Shown here one piece after another: positions 23,906 through 34,763 of a stretch of 64,000 nucleotides of DNA; position 1 is the first letter of the stretch, and each line of letters begins with the position of its first letter. The translations under genes were made by a program, and so were the position numbers. The DNA is taken from contig JAUJYZ010001316.1 in assembly GCA_033675265.1 (NCBI GenBank), forward strand, positions 1 through 64,000. Direction: 5' to 3'. Below the pieces are notes generated by a model. That model searched no databases, was not told where the DNA came from, and worked only from the letters and a program-made list of their open reading frames with translations. Source of the DNA: Actinostola sp. cb2023. Its lineage: Eukaryota; Cnidaria; Anthozoa; Actiniaria; Actinostolidae.

Positions 23906-25114
23906 TCAAGGAATTGGAAGTGTTTTGAAATGTTTTACAGCAGCGAGTGCACTATCTATACCAATGTTATACAAAGGGTGGATGGGCTTTAATAAGTTAT
24001 CTTCTCTGCCAACAGCTTGAACTTTGATTTGGTGTTTAAGAATGAAATGCTGTGCAACAGAAAGACCACTGAGACAATAGCAAGTGTGATAAAAGTCACG
24101 TGCCTTACCAGGCTTGTCAATCAGCCCTCCAGCATGATATTGACAGTTGATGAGGACATAATTCTGCAAAGCAACTTGGTCAAACATCCACTTTTCAGTA
24201 CTAATGGAATTATCATTTTGTGCTTCAAGCACATTGTGTAACAACGGGAATATTCCACCCTGCCAGAAGGAGTAACAGCCATCAACAAGTTTGTTAGTTC
24301 TTCCTTGAAAGCCTCCCTCTAGCTTCATTTGCCTACTTGCAGCCCAATGTAAAAGGCATTTGGTATTTATCAAATGTTCCTTTCCAAGTAAAATAAGTGT
24401 TGCATAGCCACAGAATGTGTAGCCACCATGAGCCTCAAGACCAGGCTCTCCACAAAATCCTCCTTCATATGTCTGGCACTGTTTAAGCCATTCTGCAGTT
24501 CCTTCAACGAGTGATGGTGCCATGATGTTGGTAATGCATGCTACTACTACTGCGCAGTAAGCTCCTCTGATATCAACTTCACCATCTATATGCATCCTAT
24601 AAGCCCCGTCTGGGGTTCGGCATCCGTGTAAAAACCTCTGTAAGCCAGGGCGATCAATGACATCAAAAGCTTCTTTTGTTCCAAGAATACTAAGAGCGCA
24701 CACAGCAGCATAAGTAGGCGCTAAATGGGGTACCTGTCCAGGACCACCACCGAACCCTCCCTCACGATCTTGACACCGGCGGAGAAACTCCACCACATCA
24801 GAACTGACTTGAGGAAGCACATGATCGTCTAATAACTCTAGTGAATGTAAGATCCAGTAACACAACCACGGGCGACTGGCATCAAGACATTCGTACGAGT
24901 CTGACAAATGTCGTAATCCACGACGCAAATACTTCAAATGTTTGGTTCGATGAAGAGAGAATTCAGGATCCAAATCCATCACCTCTAGATACGACAAGTA
25001 GTTCTGGGATACCTTAGCTTCAACTTTCCGTTGTTCTTCAGAAGTAACGGTAGTGAGACAGTCATCTTTAAAACCTAAATCATTAATAGACTTATTGAAG
25101 TGAAATGAAGCCAT
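23906..25114 (-). CDS. FNTB: Protein farnesyltransferase subunit beta, intronless
   Basis: The catalytic beta subunit of the heterodimer that transfers farnesyl from farnesyl diphosphate to the Cys of C-terminal CaaX boxes (Ras, lamins). The 402 residues form the alpha-alpha barrel of prenyltransferase repeats, with GGF signatures at residues ~119-121, 218-220 and 267-269. The zinc ligands are present as Asp278 and Cys280 in KLVDGCYSFWQ and His343 in FYHTCYCLSG. HGGYTFCGYA at ~229-238 is the farnesyl-diphosphate pocket. The length is close to animal orthologues, with a shorter N-terminus. The Met at 25114 has a good context (AAAATGG) and precedes all conserved sequence. No intron interrupts the frame, unlike vertebrate genes, which have many. 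It is either a functional intronless gene or a young retrocopy; I see no poly(A) tract or disabling change. Confidence 0.93.
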   Translation of the reverse strand: MASFHFNKSINDLGFKDDCLTTVTSEEQRKVEAKVSQNYLSYLEVMDLDPEFSLHRTKHLKYLRRGLRHLSDSYECLDASRPWLCYWILHSLELLDDHVLPQVSSDVVEFLRRCQDREGGFGGGPGQVPHLAPTYAAVCALSILGTKEAFDVIDRPGLQRFLHGCRTPDGAYRMHIDGEVDIRGAYCAVVVACITNIMAPSLVEGTAEWLKQCQTYEGGFCGEPGLEAHGGYTFCGYATLILLGKEHLINTKCLLHWAASRQMKLEGGFQGRTNKLVDGCYSFWQGGIFPLLHNVLEAQNDNSISTEKWMFDQVALQNYVLINCQYHAGGLIDKPGKARDFYHTCYCLSGLSVAQHFILKHQIKVQAVGREDNLLKPIHPLYNIGIDSALAAVKHFKTLPIP

Positions 25115-25470
25115 TTTGAACCAAGCCTAATGTGGAACTCCGCTTACTACATATATCGTGGTCTCAAGTTGTCTAACCTGCTCTGCTCGCAGGGTACATT
25201 GTACATTATTATTATTTGTCACAACTGAAAGCCGTCAATATCATGAAAATAAAAAATCATGTAAGTCCAACAAAGTTATTTATTAGCAATGTAGTTCGAA
25301 CTACATTACTAACTATTACCAAGCGACAAATTACCATATAAGTTATTTATTATTATAGAATTGGGGCATTTAAATCAAATGTATTTTAATTTTTCTGCCG
25401 TACTGTAGTTTGATCTTTTTAATGATTGTAAAAATGTAGTTTACAATTTCTGAAAGGAATAGGCCAGACG
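25115..25470. other. Upstream region of the farnesyltransferase gene
   Basis: No coding sequence. It would hold the promoter of the minus-strand gene, but no clear TATA box or known motif stands out. TAGTTCGAACTA (25290-25301, within AATGTAGTTCGAACTACATT) is a 20-bp perfect palindrome. Confidence 0.35.
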
Positions 25471-25480
25471 TAAACTCCGG

Positions 25481-25500
25481 GGGGGGGGGGGGGGGGGGGG
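25481..25500 (+). repeat. Poly-G tract
   Basis: An uninterrupted run of about twenty G (ends uncertain) directly before CACTCCCC. Similar C or G tracts are at 28081-28112 and 60033-60087. Confidence 0.85.
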
Positions 25501-25689
25501 CACTCCCCTATATATGCTATACGGGTATACACCTATTTCAAAAAAGGTTGTCAGAGAGAAAGGAGATAGGAGATAGGAGAATGCTTATTCAAAGACCAAA
25601 GTTGACTGCTGGTCAGTTTAAATTATTCTATTTTGGTTTCGTAATAATTACTGACTTACAATTACTGAAAGCTTAACCTGAGTATCAGG

Positions 25690-25998
25690 CTTTTTTTGGC
25701 GGGCAGGGGGAGAGAAAAAGAAAGGAGGAAGAGAAGGGAAAAAAAGCCACAGACCTATTCAGTTAGAGCCTTCCGCCCCCTCGCAGCACGATACATATCT
25801 GAAAATAACAACCAATCAAAATCACTTCCGCTTTGCCAACTGTCATGTCAAGACTGTCGTGTGTCAAGGAACTCGATTAATTTGGAGTTTTTAAAACCGT
25901 TTCGCCGTACGTTCTACAAACACCGTTTATATCTTAACTTCTTCAATTTGGTTTCATCGTGCTACCCTCGTTAAATAAAGTCCTTACTTACTTACAAG
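25690..25998 (+). mobile_element. Non-LTR retrotransposon 3' end
   Basis: The stretch ends GTTAAATAAAGTCC followed by (TTAC)n. This is the AATAAA-like motif plus tetranucleotide tail typical of CR1/L2-type LINE 3' ends. The preceding purine-rich AGAAAAAGAAAGGAGG segment fits a 3' untranslated region. No reverse transcriptase is present, so it is a short 5'-truncated copy. Confidence 0.5.
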
Positions 25999-26230
25999 AT
26001 GAAACTAAGAAACAGCTGATAAATCAGCCTGTCAGCAAATCCCCAAGCACGCCGTTTTTGTTCGTTTGAAGACAAAGTTCTTGTTATTTCAATTCAATTC
26101 CAGGAAAGGCTTCATAGCTCCTTCTAGAGCATGCTCGAGAATCCATCGGTGCTCTTCGGCGTGGGCTCGGAAATCGCCCCGCCAGCAAGACTGAACCGCT
26201 GGAGAACTTACCAGTACCTGCTAAAACTGT

Positions 26231-26345
26231 ATGTGCCGCGGGATAGGGTATGGTTTTTGAGCTCCTTAGGTCTGGGATAGGGTATCGTTTTTTGCACTTT
26301 TAGTCTGGGATAGGGTGCCTTTTTGGTCTGGGATAATAATAATAG
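26231..26345 (+). repeat. GGGATAGGGTAT repeat cluster
   Basis: Three to four copies of GTCTGGGATAGGGTAT-like units spaced 25-40 bp apart after GTGCCGCGGGATAGGGTA. The same cluster recurs at 56525-56815 and, inverted, at 55-215, so it is a dispersed family with internal short tandem structure. Confidence 0.6.
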
Positions 26346-26797
26346 CATGGGTATATGGTTTTCACAATAAGAAATGAACCCCATTACGAGAAAGACCATA
26401 TGAGTAAGTTTCAGGAGTTGATATCGTTTGGAGTAGCAGCAACTGACATTTAAAAACTACAAAAATTACAAATGCTTGAGTTCTACTTTGTAAACTTACA
26501 ATATGTACTTATTGACTGATATTTATTTATTATATTTTTTGTCAAAGATCGCACGAAATATGCACAAGAACGCGCGAAATATGGGACCGTATTTTGGGTA
26601 GTTACTTCAAATTGGCTTTGCAATCATTCATATGCAGCATGCAGAATCGTGCGATGAAAATTAACCAATCAGTGTGCGTGAATTCTACATTGGCTAGCGC
26701 GCGCTCGTACAGAGATTTCCAAGTTTTCACTGTAATTTGTTGTTTTTCTTTCACCAGAATAGCTAGTTTCTTTGACAAAAAATATAATAAACAACTT

Positions 26798-26930
26798 ATT
26801 AGTCGGCTAAGCATCTAATACGGCTGTGAACTTTTACTCGTCATGTAATTTGGCTCGCCTAAAGGCTCGCCAAAATACTCCAAATGACTCGTAAAAATAC
26901 ACAGCCGTATTAGATGCTTAACCGACTAAT
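26798..26930. mobile_element. Foldback MITE, ends ATTAGTCGG
   Basis: The left arm ATTAGTCGGCTAAGCATCTA pairs with the right arm TAGATGCTTAACCGACTAAT. The inner part has GGCTCGCCTAAAGGCTCGCC. About 133 bp, non-coding, ending only three bases before the next MITE. Confidence 0.7.
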
Positions 26931-26933
26931 GTA

Positions 26934-27645
26934 CCGGTCAAATCGAAGCTTCAACATCCCCCTCCCCCCCGGGCAAACCCCGGGCATTTGACTGTTTATT
27001 CTTCCCGGAGGTGGGGAATTTGACCACCGCATGGGAGGGGGTGGGGAATTTGAACAAGTTGCCTCGATTTCGTGTTTTTGTGTTCTCGAGAGCTTTCAGT
27101 TGAAAATAATCGTTCACACTAGTGATGAAAGCGACGATAATCGCAAGAGACTAGCTGTATTCAGTGTGAATCAATACGACGTTAAGTAGAATGGAAACCT
27201 CGCTCCTGTGTTGTTTTGTGACATTTTAAAGACTGGTAACGACCTTTGTGAATCTTTGATTCACACTAGGTTTTAATTGACGCTCCTTTATACAATTACA
27301 TGTACGATTGACGACGCTAGTGTGAACTAGGCTTTAGAAATATATCCATATTTATATAAATTTAAGCTTAACTCGTGCACTAGACAAGTAACAAAAGAAG
27401 CCATGGGACAAAAGCTAAAGAGATTTTAATATTGCGAGATCGATTATTTCATAATACTAACTTATATCGCTCGATGTTCGTGTTTCGACGTAGTCACTTT
27501 TTCGCTTCTTGAAACGACCTTTCACAGGTCATAAGAATTTATATAATACAAGTTTACATTCGTTTAATGCTTCAGAAATGGTGTTTTCTATTTATATTTG
27601 TTACTAAAAACTATATGGTGGCTGTTGAAGCTTCGATTTGACCGG
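26934..27645. mobile_element. TA-flanked MITE, ends CCGGTCAAATCGAAGCTTCA
   Basis: The left tip CCGGTCAAATCGAAGCTTCA and right tip TGAAGCTTCGATTTGACCGG are exactly inverted and are bordered by TA on both sides (26932-26933 and 27646-27647). This fits the Tc1/mariner superfamily. The interior of ~670 bp is non-coding. Confidence 0.8.
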
Positions 27646-27647
27646 TA

Positions 27648-27836
27648 CACTGGATAACCTCTATTTATTTCGAAAATTTTGTGATCGTTTATATCGGGAA
27701 TATCGTGGCGAGTATCGTTATATCGGGATTTTTCTCCATACATTTACTGTAACATTTGCCGGGCTGACAAATGTTCAGATCGTTATACCGGGAATTAACA
27801 TCGTTATATCGAGTATCGTTATATCGAGGTTCCACT
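27648..27836. mobile_element. TA-flanked MITE ending GAGGTTCCACTG
   Basis: The right tip GAGGTTCCACTG and the degenerate left tip CACTGGATAACCTC are inverted. Both borders are TA, the left one shared with the preceding MITE. The interior repeats ATCGTTATATCG several times. GAGGTTCCACTG is the classic pogo/Tigger-like end. A lone copy of this tip also lies at about 15959-15970. Confidence 0.65.
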
Positions 27837-28080
27837 GTACCTACAAAAATAACTGACTACAGTAACTCTATCACCGTTTATTGTTGGCTTGGCACCCGTG
27901 ATTCTTCGAGACTGACCTTTTTTAGCATTCTGTCGCGAGAGTACCCTAAAGAACACAGCCGGTTTTCAGGAAAGAACCAGGACTTCGCTTTGACAACCCT
28001 AAAATACCAAAATGACGATTTCAACCCCTAAAAATACGGTGGACGGTGGACGGTCATCCCTACCACTCGTATATAGCGAG

Positions 28081-28112
28081 CCCCCCCCCCCCCCCCCCCT
28101 TCCCCCCCCCCC
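28081..28112 (+). repeat. Poly-C tract
   Basis: Two runs of C separated by TT, about thirty bases in all, within otherwise mixed sequence. Non-coding. Confidence 0.85.
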
Positions 28113-28795
28113 TCTCCGGAGGAAGTAAAACAGCCGCAGAAACAATGTTTTATACTGACATACAGTTTAATTACGTTTGTAGGTTAGGTCTGGCGCTGAA
28201 TTCATAAAGGCGTATTTTTAGTTTGGCGATACGATACGTTTCTGGTACAAATGATCACTGTCATAGTACCTAGAAATTGACGTTCTTGGAAAGCGTCTTT
28301 GCTGTAGACAAAATATCATCGGAGTTATGACAGATCATATAAAATAGAGAGTTTGTATGTATTTATCAAGTGAGTCCTCACCAGCCTCGTTTTGGTGCAA
28401 TTTCACAATTTCAAATGTTCATATCTTCTCAAGGATTTATTATTTGGTTTCAAAACACACACATAGTATTTAGATAATCACATTCTATGATGTTAAATAT
28501 TTACTTTTCCGAAAATGATATTTTTTGGCTTTTATGCAAATTAGAAGCAGCCATTATGAATTCGGTCTATAGGGTATATAATTTTGAGCTTCCATATTGG
28601 TCGCTGATTTCAAAAATCATATTGATATTTCCGGCTGCCAATTGCAAATATAATTGCGAAAACTGCGTTTATTATTATTATTATTTTGATTCCCTGTAAT
28701 CACGGGTACGATGACGTCAGGTAGCATGGTAAACTTGGTCTTCGCTGTGTTTTCGCTATAGCCGTTATGCAGATCTTCATGATTTGTGGAAGTTT
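28113..28795. other. Non-coding interval
   Basis: 28125-28190 repeats a piece found again at 56667-56735 (CAGCCGCAGAAACAA). The rest shows nothing I recognise. Confidence 0.35.
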
Positions 28796-28799
28796 ATTA

Positions 28800-29262
28800 T
28801 TATTTGTGGTAAAAATGGCTTTACCGTTCCAATATTATAGCATATGCCGCATTGTGTGGCGTTTCAGCGCTGCAATGATGCTAATTATAAAAAGAAAGAT
28901 CCAGGGAAAACTTTTCATCGTTCACGCCGAAGAAAGGATTTCACGGCAAAAGTATATTTCTTCATGTTCTACAACTCGCTTTAGCAAACATGTTTCGGAG
29001 AATGGCTTGATTTGGAAGCCAGATTGATGGGATCATCGAGGATCAAACGTATTCAAAAAGAAAATGCCGTTTCAACGATATTTTTAAATATGATTCGCCA
29101 AAAGAGACACGAGGAGACTTCTATATATCTCATGCCGGTCCGTAAAGACTGCTTTTTCTTCGTGATCTTCTACAGAAGAATTACTATCATATTCTGTAAT
29201 TTCATCTTCTTGATAATCTGGTTCAAATTGGAACGGTAAAGCCATTTTTACCACAAAATTAT
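28800..29262. mobile_element. Inverted-repeat element carrying a THAP fragment
   Basis: The left arm GTGGTAAAAATGGCTTTACC, then GTTCCAA, is matched by its exact complement at 29225-29253. Each arm contains an ATG followed by GCTTTACCGTTCCAA, so inward reading from either end starts MALPFQ. The right-hand frame (minus strand) continues FEPDYQEDEITEYDSNSSVE for about 40 codons. The left-hand frame stops quickly. Between them is a THAP zinc-finger piece. The element looks like a deleted, rearranged transposon. Confidence 0.5.
28848..28991 (+). pseudogene. THAP-type zinc finger, N-terminal fragment
   Basis: The frame MPHCVAFQRCNDANYKKKDP, continuing GKTFHRSRRRKDF, has the C-x5-C start and the FHR segment of the THAP DNA-binding domain. 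THAP domains occur in host factors and in P-element and Kolobok transposases. The frame runs into a stop before the second C/H pair, so the domain is incomplete. Its position inside an inverted-repeat element favours a transposase origin. Confidence 0.45.
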
Positions 29263-31085
29263 GGTAAATGTGGTAATTATCTCCAACTTTGGGGCGGTAA
29301 AAATTTCAAGAAATATCTCATTAAAGTTCGACCTAAATTGAACACTTCATTAAAATTCTAAAAGTTTACTTGCATCACAATTACCAAGCGTGCATCCAGT
29401 GCTGTAGAATACTTGATTGTAGAAATAATTAACGCTGAACATCCAACTCCAAACTCCACAGTCGCATTTCAATGTAAAATATCTCGCCATCAAAAGAAAT
29501 AACAGCGGCCAAATATATACCCAGGGGAAGAAGTGTTTATCGTCTTTAAACATGAGTAAATTTTCATGGCGTTTAAACTTTACAAACGCGTAGATCTCCG
29601 ACATGAATATCCTTAAAATGAGCTATTGAGCTGGAAAATGGTTCCAGACGTCACTGGTCAATGCTGTGTTGGCACATGCGCAGACAAAATACCCATATGT
29701 TCTTCCCACGCTCATTACTCGTGCCCAGGCCTAAGGCCGGGCACGAGTCTAAGAATGGAGACCGTATTTTTCTTTTGTTGGTGGACGTCGAGTAATGTAT
29801 AGCGGTTGGAGACATCAAGTCTGACCACGAGAGAGATTACAAATGACAAACCAATCAGGAAGCACCGGAGGTCCGAGGCAAGTTCAGCCTTCAAAATCAA
29901 TCACGGAAAGATATCTAGCTGACCAGTTTCCCAAAATCTAAGTATGTTTTCTCGATTTTGCTAGCACTGTTACCCTCTTAACCAGTAGTTTATGCAAATT
30001 CTGAGCTGGCCGGTATATTATGTTGTCGAGGAGTTCACCGACTGACCGAGTCAAATCCGAGTCCGAGTCAAATCCGAGTCCGAGTCAGATGACCGAGTCA
30101 AATGTCCGAGTTAGACAAAGAGAACTAAAAGGCACAAAACGACTTGTTTATTTGTATAAATAAGCTTAAAATCCTTTTGATTCAATTAGAATATCAGTTC
30201 CAAAATACAGTGATTTTGTATTAATTAAAATCCGACTACCCACGAAACCCTTCAAGGCTTGTTTCTTGCTCGTTGTTTGATTGATTGCCTTTGCACGAAC
30301 CACGGGCAGTCCAGGCAATGGCTTTGAGCAGTGTCAGTTTTCGAATTATTTCGGTCGATGATGATCGACAACTATTGGACTGCCAAGATTTTAGCCCGGA
30401 AAAGCAAGAATTTGAGTCTTTGCATATGCTCTGCTCATGCGTAGAGCCGAGGACATCGTATCCCACATGTGTTGGACTCTTGAGTAGCATGGAGTAGAGC
30501 CTACTTTCAGATTAAGGCGAATTCGGACACTCTACTCTGTTCAAGGTCCCGATGATTGTTATATGAGGGATAAGAACTCATGTACAGTCATGAAGGACGT
30601 TCTAAGTCAGTCTTCTAATCGTCCCTCATCATGATAAGTACTGGGTAGAGTAACTGGATTTTTTTCCAGTAACTAGAAATCTTTTTTTCCAGTTACTGGA
30701 AATATTTCCAGTTACTCTTGCCAGTATTTTCCCTAGTTTCAAAGTTCATCACGTGATATTAATCTGCGCATTTGATTGGCTGGTTACCTCATGAATAATT
30801 AATGAGTATCAGAAGGGTAAATACTATTCATTTGCTATGCAAATGAATGTCTAATCAATCGTACAATAAAGTAAATCATCAGAACAGATTCTTATTACGT
30901 CATAACCACGCGTCACGTGGTACAAATCAACCAACCAGAAGATCGGAATTTGTACAATGTATGAAAATTGAATATTAAAGTAGCTTATTTATATAAATCA
31001 CTCAGTGCAATACAGTATTACACTAATAATAATTAAAAAATAACAGAGTTTAGAACTACTACAAAATAAAAGTAATGTTAAAGAA
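29263..31085. other. Non-coding interval
   Basis: No gene is recognised. 30055-30115 repeats CCGAGTCAAAT/CCGAGTCCGAGT several times. 30655-30720 has TTCCAGTTACTGGAAA-type short palindromes. 29712-29745 has ACTCGTGCCCAGGCCTAAGG, a phrase repeated at 1200, 20835 and 52540. Confidence 0.35.
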
Positions 31086-31127
31086 TGTATGTAAAAGCAG
31101 GAGCCCATAAGTAGAAGCATCTCAGTG

Positions 31128-32235
31128 TTGGTATATCCGTGTTGGTATCCGTGGTATCCGTGGTATCCGTGTTGGCATCCGTGTTGGTATCCGTGGTATC
31201 CGTGTTGGTATCCATGTTGGAATCCGTGTTGGTATCCGTGTTGGTATCCGTGGTATCCGTGGTATCCGTGTTAATATCCGTGTTGGTATCCGTGTTGGTA
31301 TCCGTGTTGGAATCCGTGTTGGTATCCGTGTTGGTATCCGTGGTATCCGTGTTGGTATCCGTGTTGGTATCCGTGTTGGTATCCGTGTTGGTATCCGTGT
31401 TGGTATCCGTGTTGGTATCCGTGTTGGTATCCGTGTTGGTATCCGTGTTGGTATCCGTGTTGGTATCCGTGTTGGTGTCCGTGTCCGTGTTGGTGTCCGT
31501 GTTGGCATCCGTGTTGGCATCCGTGTTGGTGTCCGTGTTGGTGTCTGTGTTGGTGTCCGTGTTGGTATCCGTGTTGGTATCCGTGTTGGTATCCGTGTTG
31601 GTATCCGTGTTGGTATCCGTGTGTTGGTATCCGTGTTGGTATCCGTGTTGGTATCCGTGTTGGTATCCGTGTTGGTATCTCTGTTGGTATCCGTGTTGGT
31701 ATCCGTGTTGGTATCCGTGTAGGTATCCGTGTTGGTATCCGTGTTGGTATCCGTGTTGGTATCCGTGTTGGTATCCGTGTTGGTATCCGTGTTGGTATCC
31801 GTGTTGGTATCCGTGTTGGTATCCGTGTTGGTATCCGTGTTGGTGTCCGTGTCCGTGTTGGTGTCCGTGTTGGCATCCGTGTTGGCATCCGTGTGTTGGT
31901 GTCCGTGTTGGTGTCTGTGTTGGTGTCCGTGTTGGTATCCGTGTTGGTATCCGTGTTGGTATCCGTGTTGGTATCCGTGTTGGTATCCGTGTGTTGGTAT
32001 CCGTGTTGGTATCCGTGTTGGTATCCGTGTTGGTATCCGTGTTGGTATCTCTGTTGGTATCCGTGTTGGTATCCGTGTTGGTATCCGTGTAGGTATCCGT
32101 GGTATCCGTGTTGGTATCCGTATTGGTATCCGTGGTCAGTCCGTGTTGGGGTCCGTGTTGGTATCCGTGGTCAGTCCGTGTTGGTATCCGTGTTGGTATC
32201 CGTGTTGGCATCCGTGATATCCGTCACTATCCGTG
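31128..32235 (-). repeat. 12-bp minisatellite with higher-order duplication
   Basis: About ninety copies of TTGGTATCCGTG with variants (TTGGTGTCCGTG, TTGGCATCCGTG, TGGTATCCG). A distinctive block of variants at about 31471-31700 reappears at about 31840-32100, so a ~368-bp segment has been duplicated as a unit. The array starts 30 bp after a CAGGAGCCCATAAGTAGAAG tip at 31098, so it may have expanded inside such a MITE. Long open frames on both strands are artefacts of the 12-bp period. Confidence 0.93.
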
Positions 32236-33133
32236 AAGTCGGATGGCGCCAAAAAGTAAACAGTGTTTGAAATCAGAGAAGACTAAATTTGAAGGTTTTA
32301 CTGTGTAGAAGGACATGTTAGAGAGTTCAGTGAAAATAGATCAGCTGATCAGAGGTATATCCATAATGCAAGAGGTGAGAACGATGGCAATTTTCAACTT
32401 AACGTACCATACGTCGGTGACTTCGAAAGAAAGAAAACCTGATTCTGGGGGTAGTCCATGGGGTGGTCCATGGACTGGGGGTCATCATTTTGTTGACTCG
32501 AATCCGTGAAGTCGAAATGTCGGCCATTTTGTTCCATGTCAATTTCAGTGGCGGACTTGAGAAGCTACCTTTTAACAGAAATGCAATTGTAATTTTAGAT
32601 TTTTAGATTCTTACATTATTTTGTTATTTTCATATTTTGATTTGTAAGTTACACTGAAAAGCCAATGTTGGAGTTGTAATAAATTGGACCTGTTTGTTTG
32701 TGAGAGCGAATGTGGCTCGCAACATCCAGTTTGTCAGCGTAGGGCGTCACCATTCACTTGTGGACATCTAGGATTCTAGTATTTTGATTTAGCACCACTT
32801 TCGTTAGCTCTTTTAAATCTCTGTTTTTTTGTCCCACTTACAATGACTTTACAAGATGACTGGTATTAAGGGTGAAGGCAAGAGATGGTCTCTAATTGGT
32901 GAAGATCAATTCACTCGAAGCGCGGCTGTATATCCAAGAAATTGGTTAGCTCGTTGTGAAGCTCCTCAATGTGGTTATCTAATACTGTTCATTGCTCTGT
33001 CCTCGTGGCGGGGTATTTCGGGTTTGCTTCGCTTCGGGTCATACCCCGTCTTGGAGGTGGTATCGTTCTTTTCAGATCGGGATCCCTTGCCACCAGCAAA
33101 GGGTATCTCATTTTCTCACCACAGTTTGACGTC
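32236..33133. other. Interval without an assigned gene
   Basis: Short open frames are present at 32315-32509 and 32856-33167, but neither shows a known domain, a plausible splice pattern or a partner. I treat the interval as unassigned. Confidence 0.3.
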
Positions 33134-33140
33134 GCGCATC

Positions 33141-33406
33141 CACAGGCAGCCCAACCATTCCTTTTGAGGCTACTAAATAATTTAATAAAATGATATTTGC
33201 GTCTTTTTGATGGGTTTCCTGTGGTATAGCGTACAATGCGTATTATGTCGGGTTCCCTGTGCTGAGTAACGTCCTATGTTGGGCTCCCTGTGTGCGTCCA
33301 GCAACACGCGCCCGCAGAGAGTGCATATTGAATATGCACTTTCTGAGGGCGCGTCATTTTATTGAATTATTTAGTAGCCTCAGAAGCAATGGTTGGGCTG
33401 CCTGTG
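33141..33406. mobile_element. CACAGG-type MITE with 7-bp target duplication
   Basis: The ends CACAGGCAGCCCAACCATTC and the inverse GGTTGGGCTGCCTGTG are flanked by the direct repeat GCGCATC (33134-33140 and 33407-33413). The inner arms (TGAGGCTACTAAATAATT against AATTATTTAGTAGCCTCA) also pair. The centre carries further GGGTTCCCTGTGG and GGGCTCCCTGTG tips, as if other elements of the group had inserted there. Confidence 0.88.
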
Positions 33407-33778
33407 GCGCATCGCATTAGTATATGCTGGTGTGATTGGAAGGGTATGATCCGTTGCGTAGCAACCCCAGTGCCTTCACCCAATTTGCTGCGGCGGAGTT
33501 TCATGTTAAGAATTATGTCAAGGACAGCGCCTTCAGAGGCCCTAATCATTTCATAGCCATGGCCCACGAAACGAACTATGGCAAACGCTTTAATTAAATG
33601 TAGCACTAAGCCCCTTGGTTAAATTTACGATTTCTGAGTTATGGGAACGATCTGCCACAGACGTCTCCTGTAGTATCGTTCATGGTTAATGCTAGGTAAA
33701 TGCTAGGCTAACCTTGGGGGTCTAACATTGGGGATATCCACCCTTTGGAGCCACGAAGCGAGCCTTACGCCGAGGTGG

Positions 33779-34000
33779 TCTAGCCTCCTTTGCAGACGTT
33801 TTAGTTGGTTCGCTCTTCTCCCATCACAACGTCTGCTATTACCTCGTGCAGGATTTTGTGTTCTGTGACGTAATGTGATTGCATGTGCGAAAACAACCAA
33901 TCAAAATCCTTGATTGGTGAACACAAAATCCTGCTCGAGATAGCAGACGTTGTGATGGGAGAAAAGCGAACCAACTAAAACGTCTGCAAAGGAGGCTAGA
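33779..34000. mobile_element. Foldback MITE, ends CTAGCCTCCTTTGCAGACG
   Basis: The left arm CTAGCCTCCTTTGCAGACGT and following ~60 bp pair with the right arm at about 33925-34000. Central sequence includes ATCAAAATCCTTGATTGG. Non-coding. Confidence 0.75.
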
Positions 34001-34190
34001 GGAGGTCTTCTCCCGCATCTGAATGAGCCTGCGTAGCAACCCTTTGGGAGGGGAAGCTGGGGAGGGGGAGGGGAAGCATTCTCGTACCCAGAGCCCACTC
34101 GTCATTAGGTTGGTCAAGGAGACTGGGGAGAGGAGAGAAGGAAGGGAGACTGGGGAGAAGAGGAGGGAGGAAGGCCAGTCCCATCATATT

Positions 34191-34232
<42 letters not shown>
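34191..34232 (+). repeat. (ATCA)n microsatellite
   Basis: About ten ATCA units. Non-coding. Confidence 0.9.
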
Positions 34233-34233
<1 letters not shown>

Positions 34234-34420
34234 GGTCTTTAATATGTGAGTGATAGACTTGTTTATCGCAATTAAATACCTAGGCGGACATTCCGTGCCA
34301 CACCTAAGCGATATAACTGCGAGCCGACCGCAAGTCACATTCATTCTACATTGTATAGCGAGCGAGTATAGCGAGCGTAAACGACAAAGTATCTTGCAAT
34401 GTTTTTGTTATACCCCTTTA

Positions 34421-34760
34421 AGGTGCGGTAATACGAGCAACAAAATCGTGCAACTTGTCGCGCAACATTGTTCAGATTGTTGCATGCGTTGCAAGTTGTA
34501 GAGCATTGTTTCTCGTTATACCATCGTTCGCGCAACTTGTCGCGCAACAAATTAAATTTTCAAAACTTTGTTGCATGAAGTAGAAAGAGCTTCTACTTTG
34601 CGCAACAAAGTTTTGCAACCTGCAACACGAAAATGTGTTGCGCGACAAGTTGCGCGAACGGTGATAATACGAGAAACATTGCTCGGCAGCTTGCAATTGC
34701 AACGCAACAATGTTGCGCGACAAGTTGCACGATTTTGCAGTTGCCCGTATTACTGCACCT
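34421..34760. mobile_element. Harbinger-like MITE, TTA-flanked
   Basis: The ends AGGTGCGGTAATACG and CGTATTACTGCACCT are inverted, with TTA on both sides (34418-34420 and 34761-34763), the usual PIF/Harbinger target site. The interior is a large foldback built from GCAACTTGTCGCGCAAC and its complement. Confidence 0.8.
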
Positions 34761-34763
34761 TTA

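Noticed and set aside
31139..32217. CRISPR array
   Set aside because: The units are contiguous 12-mers with no unique spacers, and the genome is animal.
31078..32270. Several long open frames on both strands (PTRI-, TDTN-, VSVL-type repeats)
   Set aside because: Minisatellite artefact. Open in many frames on both strands, with no unique sequence or domain.
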